A stretch of DNA of 64,000 bases, taken from contig NZ_WNIJ01000001.1 in assembly GCF_009725755.1 (NCBI RefSeq), forward strand, positions 682,001-746,000. Direction: 5' to 3'. Shown here one piece after another: positions 34,551-42,552 of the stretch. The notes beneath the pieces were generated by a model, which saw nothing but the letters and a program-made list of their open reading frames with translations, was not told the DNA's origin and ran no database searches. Both the position numbers and the translations under genes were made by a program. Numbering within the stretch: the first letter of the stretch is position 1; each line of letters begins with the position of its first letter. The stretch comes from Bombella sp. ESL0385 (GTDB lineage: Bacteria > Pseudomonadota > Alphaproteobacteria > Acetobacterales > Acetobacteraceae).

Positions 34551-35390
34551 ATGAGCGCAGAGACACCATTAGAGCCATCAGAGCAGAAGGAGAGCCTTGG
34601 GGCCTCTATTCGGCAGATTATTTTATGGATTGTGCTGATTGTGGCTGTGCGGTCTTTATTGGTGGAGCCTTTTAATATTCCCTCCGCCTCGATGGTGCCT
34701 ACTCTGCAAGTGGGGGATTTTGTTGCTGTCTCTAAGATGAGCTACGGCTATTCCCGCTATTCCTTCCCGATGTCGCCTTCTTTCATCTCTGGGCGTTATT
34801 TTGCCAGTATGCCTCATCGTGGGGATGTGGCGGTGTTCCGTTATACGCAGAATACCTCCATTGATTATATCAAGCGTATTGTTGGCTTGCCGGGGGACCG
34901 GATTCGTATGGAGGAGGGGCGGCTCTTCATCAATGGGCAGGCCGTGCCAAGGCAGGATAAAGGCCCTTATAGCGTGCAGGATGAGCGTGGCTATGTGCTT
35001 TCTGGCACGCGTTATCGTGAGGTGATACCGCGGGAGGATGGTCGCGTTGTTGCGCATGATATTTTGAAAATGCGTGACCATGACCTCGCTAATAATACGC
35101 CGGAATATATCGTCCCGCAGGGCTGTCTTTTCGCTATGGGGGATGATCGAGATGATAGCTCTGATAGCCGCTTCCAAGGGGGGCGTGAGACAGGGGCGTG
35201 TGCGGCCCCACCGGGGAATGCGTATCTCAGCGATAGTAGCGGGCATGACCTCGGATTCGTCCCTGTAGGGAATCTGGTGGGTAAGGCGAAGGTTGTTCTT
35301 TTCTCTGTAGAGATGCGCCATCCAGCATGGCAATTTTGGTACTGGCCTGTGGAGATTCGGTGGGGCCGCTTTTTACACGGTATCGACTAA
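34551..35390 (+). CDS. lepB: Signal peptidase I
   Basis: Inner-membrane protease that removes signal peptides from exported proteins. One membrane helix (about residues 22-42) precedes box B PSASMVPTL with the nucleophile Ser; DYIKRIVGLPGD holds the general-base Lys; GDDRDDSSDSRF is box E. At 279 residues, with a single N-terminal helix. Its TAA overlaps the ATG of rnc. Confidence 0.95.
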   Translation: MSAETPLEPSEQKESLGASIRQIILWIVLIVAVRSLLVEPFNIPSASMVPTLQVGDFVAVSKMSYGYSRYSFPMSPSFISGRYFASMPHRGDVAVFRYTQNTSIDYIKRIVGLPGDRIRMEEGRLFINGQAVPRQDKGPYSVQDERGYVLSGTRYREVIPREDGRVVAHDILKMRDHDLANNTPEYIVPQGCLFAMGDDRDDSSDSRFQGGRETGACAAPPGNAYLSDSSGHDLGFVPVGNLVGKAKVVLFSVEMRHPAWQFWYWPVEIRWGRFLHGID

Positions 35391-36142
35391 TGATGACACG
35401 AGAGGACGCCGTTCGCCTTGTGGAAGCTAAGCTGAATCATCATTTTGAGGATTCAGCTCTGTTGCATGAAGCTTTGACCCATCGCTCTGCCGTGCCTCGG
35501 CGGGCAGGGCGGAATCGGGGACAGAAGAAGGACCAAAAGGGCGTAAAGAAGCCCCGTGGGCAAGGCTCTAATGAGCGGTTGGAGTTTATAGGTGACCGTG
35601 TTTTGGGCTTGCTCATGGCTGAATGGCTGTTTGAGCGGTACCCAGAGGAGCAAGAAGGGGCCTTAGGGGCGCGCCATGCACATTTGGTCTCACGCCCTGT
35701 TTTAGCCCGCATTGCGGAGCGGATTGAACTTTCTGAGGCTATACAAATTGCCCAACATGAGGAACATGCCGGGATTCGCGAGTTAGCGAGTGTCCTTGCC
35801 GATGGGATGGAGGCCCTTTTAGGGGCGTTATATCTTGATGCTGGGCTGGAGCCTGCACGGCATGTTGTCCGCCGCTTATGGGATAGGGATATTGAGCGGA
35901 GCGGCCAGCCGCATAAAGAGCCTAAAACGTTATTACAAGAGTTTTTGCTAGGCCGTGGGGAAGCTTTGCCGCATTATGAGCTGACGTCTGCTGAGGGGCC
36001 ATCTCATGCGCCTGTATTTTGTGTGGAAGTGCATGCGCTAGGGCAGGTCGGTGTTGGGCAGGCAGGCAGTAAACGCGCGGCAGAAAGTGCTGCTGCAAAA
36101 GCGTTGTTAAAGCAGTTAGGACGGGAGGTGGACCATGACTGA
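35390..36142 (+). CDS. rnc: Ribonuclease III
   Basis: Double-strand-specific endonuclease for rRNA and mRNA processing. The signature NERLEFIGDRVLGLLMAEWLF (part quoted) and DGMEALLGALYLDAG with catalytic Glu/Asp are intact; a dsRNA-binding domain occupies about 165-245. An extra Lys/Arg/Gln-rich segment of about 25 residues (36-60) sits between the HRS motif and NERLEF, where most family members have a few residues. ATG 35390 overlaps the lepB stop (TAATG); ATG 35393 is an alternative. It overlaps era by eight bases. Confidence 0.94.
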   Translation: MMTREDAVRLVEAKLNHHFEDSALLHEALTHRSAVPRRAGRNRGQKKDQKGVKKPRGQGSNERLEFIGDRVLGLLMAEWLFERYPEEQEGALGARHAHLVSRPVLARIAERIELSEAIQIAQHEEHAGIRELASVLADGMEALLGALYLDAGLEPARHVVRRLWDRDIERSGQPHKEPKTLLQEFLLGRGEALPHYELTSAEGPSHAPVFCVEVHALGQVGVGQAGSKRAAESAAAKALLKQLGREVDHD

Positions 36143-37076
36143 GGCTTTTACCCATCCAGAGACATTATCCCCCGCTCATGATGGTGTGGCTCGTTGCGGG
36201 TTTGTGGCTCTAGTAGGGGCTCCTAATGCTGGTAAATCCACCTTGATGAATTATATCGTGGGGACCAAGCTTTCCATCGTTAGCCCTAAAGCACAGACGA
36301 CACGCTTTCGGACTTTAGGCATTGTCATGCGTGGGGCAGCGCAGATTGTGTTTGTGGATTTGCCGGGGATTTTTAAACCCCGTCGGCGGTTGGACCGCGC
36401 GATGGTAAAAGCGGCTTGGAGCGGTGTGCAAGATGCTGATTTAAGCCTTTTATTGATTGATAGCCGCATTGGTTTGACGGATGAAATCCGCGACATCATC
36501 ACCACGCTAAAGGAAAGCAAACGTCCTGTCTGGTTGGTGCTGAATAAAACCGACCTCATCGCCCATGATCAGCTTCTCCCCCTGACTAAAGCCGTTACGG
36601 ATTTGCTGCGGGTGGAGGAGGTGTATATGGTCAGTGCGCGCTCTGGTGACGGGGTGGATGGGTTGTTAGATGGGCTGGCCAAAGTCTTGCCTGCAGGGCC
36701 ATACCATTATCCAGAGGATGACCTAACGGACCTGCCTGACCGTTTTCTTGCTGCTGAGATTGTGCGGGAGCAGGTGTTTTTACAGACCCATGAGGAGATT
36801 CCTTATCATGCCACTGTGGAGACGGAATCGTTTAAAGTGCGGCCTGATGGGTCAATCCGTATTGATGTAACAGTTTATGTCTCGCGGTCTGGTCATAAAG
36901 CGATTTTGATTGGCGAGCGCGGCCAGCGCATCCGGGAGATTGGGATGCGGGCGCGGAAGCAGCTATCAGGCTTGCTTGGCGCGCCGTGCCATCTTTTCCT
37001 GAATGTGAAGGAACGTGCAGCATGGGATGAAGAAACAGCCCGCCTCCGTGCCCTTGGTCTTGCTGAGCATAGCTGA
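36135..37076 (+). CDS. era: GTPase Era
   Basis: GTPase that binds the 3' end of 16S rRNA and helps mature the 30S subunit. GTPase motifs are G1 GAPNAGKST, G3 DLPG, G4 NKTD and G5 SARSGDG; the KH RNA-binding domain shows ILIGERGQRIREIG. The 313 residues are usual. The rnc-era overlap is widely conserved and suggests translational coupling. Confidence 0.96.
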   Translation: MTEAFTHPETLSPAHDGVARCGFVALVGAPNAGKSTLMNYIVGTKLSIVSPKAQTTRFRTLGIVMRGAAQIVFVDLPGIFKPRRRLDRAMVKAAWSGVQDADLSLLLIDSRIGLTDEIRDIITTLKESKRPVWLVLNKTDLIAHDQLLPLTKAVTDLLRVEEVYMVSARSGDGVDGLLDGLAKVLPAGPYHYPEDDLTDLPDRFLAAEIVREQVFLQTHEEIPYHATVETESFKVRPDGSIRIDVTVYVSRSGHKAILIGERGQRIREIGMRARKQLSGLLGAPCHLFLNVKERAAWDEETARLRALGLAEHS

Positions 37077-37170
37077 GGGTTATGAGTTTTTCTTGTTTGC
37101 TGAGAGTTGGCTCTGTATGAGAGGGCTGACAAATATCCGGACACCCCTAAGCTAGAGAGCCCCTACGATT

Positions 37171-37908
37171 ATGAGTTCCGCCCCACAAAACCCTTCCTTC
37201 CCTTATAAACGTGTTCTCCTCAAAGTGTCTGGTGAGGCCCTCATGGGCAAAGGGACAGCCGGTGTAGACCCGGAGATGGTGGATATGGTCGCGGCCGATA
37301 TTGCCGCCGTGGTCGCGATGGGAGGGGAGGTGTGCCTTGTTGTTGGGGGCGGCAATATCTTTCGCGGGTTAGCCGCAGCAGCCAAGGGGATGGACCGCGT
37401 ACAGGGCGATTATGCCGGGATGTTGGCAACGGTTATCAATGCGCTCATGTTGCAAAATGCGTTGGAGAAGCGCGAGGTTGAAACCCGCGTGATGACGGCT
37501 ATTCATATGGCGTCTATCGCTGAGCCTTACATCCGGCGGCGTGCTTTGCGGCATATGGAGAAGGGGCGAGTTGTTATTTTCGCTGCGGGGACGGGTAATC
37601 CTTTCTTCACGACCGACACCGCCGCGGCGTTACGCGCAAATGAGATGGAGTGCGATGCCCTCTTTAAAGGGACGCAGGTTGATGGTGTTTACTCTGACGA
37701 CCCACGCCGCAATCCTGAAGCCACGCGGTATGAGCAGCTTACCTATATGGATGCTTTAGCACGCAACCTGAAGGTTATGGACGCTGCCGCTGTGAGCCTT
37801 GCGCGAGAGAATACGCTGCCCATTATTGTTTTTAACATTCATGCACCGGGTGCCTTTGCTGCGGCGATGAAGGGGGAAGGACCCTTTACGCGCATTGTTG
37901 AAGGCTGA
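37171..37908 (+). CDS. pyrH: Uridylate kinase
   Basis: Hexameric bacterial UMP kinase that makes UDP for nucleic acid and envelope sugar synthesis. [25 protein letters not shown] and [17 protein letters not shown] are the amino-acid-kinase fold motifs. At 245 residues it is standard. The order pyrH-frr-uppS-cdsA-dxr-rseP-bamA is a classic proteobacterial run; tsf and rpsB, which often precede, are not here. Confidence 0.97.
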   Translation: MSSAPQNPSFPYKRVLLKVSGEALMGKGTAGVDPEMVDMVAADIAAVVAMGGEVCLVVGGGNIFRGLAAAAKGMDRVQGDYAGMLATVINALMLQNALEKREVETRVMTAIHMASIAEPYIRRRALRHMEKGRVVIFAAGTGNPFFTTDTAAALRANEMECDALFKGTQVDGVYSDDPRRNPEATRYEQLTYMDALARNLKVMDAAAVSLARENTLPIIVFNIHAPGAFAAAMKGEGPFTRIVEG

Positions 37909-37959
37909 GGTAAGACGCGCTAAGCGCGTTTAAAAGAATGGTTTTTGAGGAAGCATGTT

Positions 37960-38526
37960 ATGAGTACAGAATTAAACACCCTGTTAGATGACCTAAAACG
38001 CCGCATGGAAGGCGCGATAGAGAGTTTGCGGCGAGACCTCTCCGGCCTGCGTTCTGGTCGGGCTAGCCCTAATTTGTTGGAGCCGGTGCGGGTGGAGGTT
38101 TATGGCTCTGTTGTGCCGCTCTCGCAGGTTGGCTCTGTCGCTGTGCCAGAAGCGCGTATGCTAACAGTCTCCGTATGGGATGCTAGCGTTGTGTCCTCTG
38201 TTGAGAAAGCGATTCGCGATAGCGGGCTGGGGCTGAACCCTGCCGCTGAGGGTCAGACGATTCGTGTACCCATCCCTCAATTGACGGAAGAACGCCGCAA
38301 TGAGATGGCCAAAGCCGCGGCACGCTATGCCGAAGGCGGACGTGTTGCTGTGCGTGGTGTCCGCCGTGATGGGATGGATAAAGCCAAAGGGCTAGAGAAG
38401 GATGGCGATATCAGCCAAGATGACCTGAAGGTCTGGACAGCTGCCATCCAAAAACTAACCGATGATTATATTGGCCGGGTTGATACGCTGCTTGCTGATA
38501 AAGAGCGTGATATTAAGCAGGTCTGA
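37960..38526 (+). CDS. frr: Ribosome recycling factor
   Basis: Splits post-termination ribosomes together with EF-G. The 188 residues form the three-helix bundle ([20 protein letters not shown], then [17 protein letters not shown]) with the small second domain. ATG 37960 follows TGAGGAAG at a good distance; a TTG at 37945 is unlikely. Confidence 0.97.
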   Translation: MSTELNTLLDDLKRRMEGAIESLRRDLSGLRSGRASPNLLEPVRVEVYGSVVPLSQVGSVAVPEARMLTVSVWDASVVSSVEKAIRDSGLGLNPAAEGQTIRVPIPQLTEERRNEMAKAAARYAEGGRVAVRGVRRDGMDKAKGLEKDGDISQDDLKVWTAAIQKLTDDYIGRVDTLLADKERDIKQV

Positions 38527-38537
38527 TCGCTAGAGTC

Positions 38538-39281
38538 GTGGTGGCTTCTTCCCTCTCATCATCTGCTAAGGATGTTCCCGCCGTGCCGCGCCATATGGCT
38601 GTGATTATGGATGGTAATGGGCGTTGGGCGCAGCAGCGCGGCTTACCTACAGTGCAGGGCCACCGCGCTGGTGGGGAGGCTGTGCAGCGTTGTGTGCGGG
38701 CTGCCATACAAAATGGGGTGAAGTATCTCACCCTTTATGCTTTCTCCTCCGAGAATTGGCGGCGCTCTGGTGATGAGATCAAGGACCTTACCGGTCTGAT
38801 GCAATTTTACTTGCGCCATCGCTTTAAGGAGCTGGATGAGCAAGGGGTACGGCTGCGGATTATTGGTGAGCCTGAGCGTTTTGGGGCAGCTTTTTGTAAA
38901 GAGTTACGCCGTGCGGAAGATAAAACCGCACAGAATACGCGGCTAACGCTAATTTTGGCTTTGTCTTACGGGGGGCGTGCAGAAATTGCCGCAAGTGCGC
39001 GCGCTTTGGCAGAGCAAGTAAAAGCCGGGACATTACAGCCAGAAGCGATTGATGAGGGCCGCTTTGCCTCCGCTTTGCAGACACATGATGTCCCAGACCC
39101 GGATATTGTGGTCCGTACAAGTGGAGAGGCACGCCTGTCCAACTTCCTCTTATGGCAGTCTGCCTATGCGGAACTGATTTTTCTTGATGTGTTCTGGCCG
39201 GATTTTAGCGAGGCTGATTTTGCAGAGGTTCTCCAGCATTATAAAAGCCGCCAACGGCGGTTTGGGGGACGGCCATCATGA
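38538..39281 (+). CDS. uppS: Undecaprenyl pyrophosphate synthase (cis-prenyltransferase)
   Basis: Makes the C55 lipid carrier for peptidoglycan and polysaccharides. HMAVIMDGNGRWAQQRG holds the catalytic Asp; RTSGEARLSNFLLWQ with Tyr and Glu after it is the C-terminal signature. The start is GTG 38538 (or 38541), 11 bases after frr. It overlaps cdsA by four bases (ATGA). Confidence 0.95.
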   Translation: MVASSLSSSAKDVPAVPRHMAVIMDGNGRWAQQRGLPTVQGHRAGGEAVQRCVRAAIQNGVKYLTLYAFSSENWRRSGDEIKDLTGLMQFYLRHRFKELDEQGVRLRIIGEPERFGAAFCKELRRAEDKTAQNTRLTLILALSYGGRAEIAASARALAEQVKAGTLQPEAIDEGRFASALQTHDVPDPDIVVRTSGEARLSNFLLWQSAYAELIFLDVFWPDFSEADFAEVLQHYKSRQRRFGGRPS

Positions 39282-40045
39282 CGGAGCTGCAAAAGCGTAT
39301 TCTCTCTAGCCTCGTTTTAGTGCCTATCGTGCTGTTTTGCTTATGGTCGGGCGGATGGGTGTACCGGGCATTAGTGCTTCTGGTTATGATTGGTCTGGTC
39401 TGGGAGGGTGAAAGCCTGCTCGGCCAACGGATGAAAACTCTGCGTGGTGTCTTGTTGATGTTATGGCCGCTTTGCGCGGGGTTGATCGCGATTAAGGGGC
39501 AATGGTTGGCTGTGGCGTCTTTGGTGGGGGCGAGTCTTTTGTTTGGTCTCCCCACTTGCGGGCCGGTGTTGGTCTCCATTTTTGGGGGGATTGCCCTTTT
39601 ATGGCTGCGTAGTCGCCCAGAAGGCTTGTATGAGACACTCTTTGTCATATTTGCCGTGATTGCGAGTGATAGTTGCGCTTATGCGACAGGCCGTTTGATT
39701 GGCGGGCCTAAGCTTGCCCCAGCGATCTCCCCCGGTAAGACCATTTCTGGCTCTATCGGAGGGATTATAGGAGCTGTGGTGATGGGCGGGGTCATTGCTC
39801 ATGCTGCGGGGGCGGGTTGGTCTGTTAGTGCCTGTCTTATGGGGGGCATTTTAGCCATTGCGGCCCAATGTGGGGACTTGATGGAAAGTGCCTTTAAGCG
39901 GCGTTTAGGGGTAAAGGACTCGGGTAAGCTGATTCCCGGTCATGGCGGGTTGCTAGATAGGCTAGATGCGCTGTTACTGGCAGCCCCCATTGCGGCGTTA
40001 TGTGCTCTATGCAGCGGTCAGGCAGCCTTGTGGACACTATTTTAG
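39278..40045 (+). CDS. cdsA: Phosphatidate cytidylyltransferase
   Basis: Membrane enzyme that makes CDP-diacylglycerol, precursor of all phospholipids. Several membrane helices lead to the signature SAFKRRLGVKDSGKLIPGHG and then GLLDRLDAL, with the Lys-Asp and His-Gly-Gly residues in place. The 255 residues are a little short of E. coli CdsA. Its start overlaps the uppS stop. Confidence 0.94.
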   Translation: MTELQKRILSSLVLVPIVLFCLWSGGWVYRALVLLVMIGLVWEGESLLGQRMKTLRGVLLMLWPLCAGLIAIKGQWLAVASLVGASLLFGLPTCGPVLVSIFGGIALLWLRSRPEGLYETLFVIFAVIASDSCAYATGRLIGGPKLAPAISPGKTISGSIGGIIGAVVMGGVIAHAAGAGWSVSACLMGGILAIAAQCGDLMESAFKRRLGVKDSGKLIPGHGGLLDRLDALLLAAPIAALCALCSGQAALWTLF

Positions 40046-40134
40046 ACTTATTTCTTTAAGGATTTGGTGGGTGATCTGCTATAGGGCAGAGGCTTTTATG
40101 CGAGATGATGGAACAATTAAAGGAGAGGGTGTTT

Positions 40135-41310
40135 ATGGGTGGAGGTTCTGAGCGGCGGCGGGTCAGCGTATTAGGCAGCACGGGCAGTATTGGTGTTTCT
40201 ACCGTTGACCTTTTAAAAACGCAGGCAGAGTCCATCCAAGTGCGGGCTCTGGTAGGCGGGCGGAATGCGGCTCTTTTGGCAGAGCAAGCGCGTGCGTTAA
40301 ATGCGGAGCTAGCCGTCTTAAATGATGAGAGCCATTATGCCGAGCTTAAAGAGCGTCTAGCCGGGACATCTACAAAGGTCGCAGCAGGGCGGCAAGCTGT
40401 GATTGAGGCAGGCGCGCTAGAGGCAGATTGGACCATGGCCGCCATCACAGGGGCGGCGGGTCTCGCCCCTACATTGGCAGCGGTGCAAAATGGGCATCAG
40501 GTCGCTTTAGCCAATAAAGAAGCCCTCGTTTGCGCGGGGGATGTCATGCTCAAGGCCGTGCGCGATGCCGGGGCAGAGTTGCTGCCGGTTGACTCCGAGC
40601 ATAATGCGATTGTCCAATCCCTCGGCGGGGCGGATATGTCTTTAGTGGAGAAGATCGTCCTTACCGCTTCTGGCGGGCCATTCCGCCGGGCGAGCAAGGA
40701 GGAGATGGCCAAAGCCACGCCAGAGCAGGCTTTAAAGCATCCAACATGGTCTATGGGGGCGAAGATTACGATTGACTCAGCCTCTATGGCCAATAAAGGG
40801 TTAGAGGTCATTGAGGCCGCACGCCTCTTTTCGCTGCCGGAGCATCAGATAGATGTTCTGGTTCATCCGCAATCGGTCGTGCATGGGATGGTGTGTTTTC
40901 GGGATGGGAGCTTCGTAGCCCAGATGGGTACGGCTGATATGCGGATTCCCATCGCTCACACATTAGCGGCCCCTACGCGGATGGAGACAAAATGCGAGCG
41001 GTTGGATTTTGTAAAGCTTGGCCGGATGGAGTTTGAGGCCGTTGATGAGGACCGTTTCCGCCCTCTCGGTCTAGCTCGCCAAGTATTGCGAGCAGGCGGT
41101 GTGGCCCCAACGGTGTTCTCCGCCGCGAATGAGATTGCCGTTGAGGCGTTTTTAGCAGGGAAGATTCGTTTCCTCGGTATTGGCCAGCTTATTGAGGCAA
41201 GTTTGCAGGCTATGCCCGAGAATCCAGAGCCAACCTCTTTGGAGGATATTTATCATTGGGATGAACGTGGTCGCGTCCTCGCCCGTGAGCAAATGGAGCG
41301 TATGAGCTGA
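40135..41310 (+). CDS. dxr: 1-deoxy-D-xylulose-5-phosphate reductoisomerase
   Basis: Second step of the non-mevalonate isoprenoid pathway; feeds uppS. NADPH-binding VLGSTGSIGVSTVDLL, ANKEALVCAG, metal and substrate residues in PVDSEHNAI and TASGGPFR, and the C-terminal NEIAVEAFL are present in 391 residues. ATG 40135 is used because AGGAG lies about ten bases upstream; ATGs at 40105/40108 would add residues without homology. Its stop overlaps the rseP start. Confidence 0.96.
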   Translation: MGGGSERRRVSVLGSTGSIGVSTVDLLKTQAESIQVRALVGGRNAALLAEQARALNAELAVLNDESHYAELKERLAGTSTKVAAGRQAVIEAGALEADWTMAAITGAAGLAPTLAAVQNGHQVALANKEALVCAGDVMLKAVRDAGAELLPVDSEHNAIVQSLGGADMSLVEKIVLTASGGPFRRASKEEMAKATPEQALKHPTWSMGAKITIDSASMANKGLEVIEAARLFSLPEHQIDVLVHPQSVVHGMVCFRDGSFVAQMGTADMRIPIAHTLAAPTRMETKCERLDFVKLGRMEFEAVDEDRFRPLGLARQVLRAGGVAPTVFSAANEIAVEAFLAGKIRFLGIGQLIEASLQAMPENPEPTSLEDIYHWDERGRVLAREQMERMS

Positions 41311-42398
41311 TGATGCATACCGTATATACGGTTATTGCCGGGTTAGTCGTTTTTGGGATTGTCGTGTTCGTTCACGAGATGGGGCATTATTTGGCCGCGC
41401 GCTGGCGTGGGGTGCAGGTGGATGTATTCTCCATTGGTTTCGGCCCAGCTCTGACATCATGGCAGGACCGGGTAGGGACAAAATGGCAAATTAGCCTCTT
41501 GCCACTGGGGGGATATGTTAAGCTGCATGGCTTTGAGAAGCACCCTGATGCCCCCGCTGAGGAAGGCGATGAGAACGCCTTCAACCGCAAGTCCGTTCTC
41601 TCCCGTGCGCTTGTAACTGTCGCAGGGCCGGTGTTCAATTTCTTACTGACCATCATATTATTTGCTGTTTTGCTTTCATGCTTCGGCAAACCAGAGGCAA
41701 AGCCCGATATTGGTAGCCTCGCTGCTAATGGTGCCGCTAGCCGTGCGGGCTTAAAGTTGGGGGATGAGATTACCAAGCTGGATGGGCATCGTATCCTCAG
41801 CATTGGTGATATTCAGACGCAAGTAGCGGCTCATCCGGGGGCAGTGATGCAGGTCAGCGTGATGCGGGAGGGCAAAGAGCTAGAACTCCCCGTGACGTTG
41901 GATCGTCTCACACAAGATGGGCATGAGGTCGGCCGTTTAGGCGTGGGCTTTATGTTGAAGCATGGGGCACCTTTGCCTGTTTACAAGGCTATTCCCGCAG
42001 CGTTTGGGCAAACATGGGATATGTGCGCTAATATGCTGGAGGGCATTTGGCAGATTGTCAGTGGGCAGCGGAGCGCGAAGCAGCTCTCGGGGACGATAGG
42101 CATTATTCATATGTCCGGCCAAGCGGTGGACTATGGGGTGGCGAGCGCAGTTGGGTTTGTGGCACTTTTGTCGCTTAATTTAGGTTTGATTAATCTGTTC
42201 CCCGTGCCGATGCTTGATGGCGGGCATTTGCTGTTTTATGCCTGCGAGGCTGTCTTAGGTCGTCCTTTATCAGAACGGACACAAGGTTACGCGCTGCAAT
42301 TTGGATTATTGCTCGTTGTGGCTCTTTTTGTCTATTCAACAGTGAATGATCTCAGGGGGTTGGGTGTTTTTCACTGGTTGTTTGCACATGGGGGTTGA
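41310..42398 (+). CDS. rseP: RIP site-2 metalloprotease RseP
   Basis: Intramembrane zinc protease that cuts membrane-bound anti-sigma factors or leftover signal peptides. HEMGH in the first helix and NLFPVPMLDGGH in the third give the zinc ligands; one PDZ domain (about 115-200, GAASRAGLKLGDEI) lies between, where E. coli RseP has two. 362 residues. It overlaps dxr by one base (TGATG) and precedes bamA. Confidence 0.94.
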   Translation: MMHTVYTVIAGLVVFGIVVFVHEMGHYLAARWRGVQVDVFSIGFGPALTSWQDRVGTKWQISLLPLGGYVKLHGFEKHPDAPAEEGDENAFNRKSVLSRALVTVAGPVFNFLLTIILFAVLLSCFGKPEAKPDIGSLAANGAASRAGLKLGDEITKLDGHRILSIGDIQTQVAAHPGAVMQVSVMREGKELELPVTLDRLTQDGHEVGRLGVGFMLKHGAPLPVYKAIPAAFGQTWDMCANMLEGIWQIVSGQRSAKQLSGTIGIIHMSGQAVDYGVASAVGFVALLSLNLGLINLFPVPMLDGGHLLFYACEAVLGRPLSERTQGYALQFGLLLVVALFVYSTVNDLRGLGVFHWLFAHGG

Positions 42399-42552
42399 TT
42401 TTTGCCCCCTCAATGAGGGAAAAGACCATACTTGGGTAGCGTATTATAACTAAAATAAGTGGGTCTTTGGTCATTATATGGTTAAAGAGCTGCGGTGGGT
42501 TGCGCTATGCGTATAGGACTGTGTTGAGCGGCTTGCATCGGAATGATGTGGG

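Noticed and set aside
42407-42419. CCCTC-AAT-GAGGG hairpin after rseP as a terminator.
   Set aside because: It is followed by A-rich sequence on the plus strand, with T bases only in front, so it lacks a terminator's U-tract.
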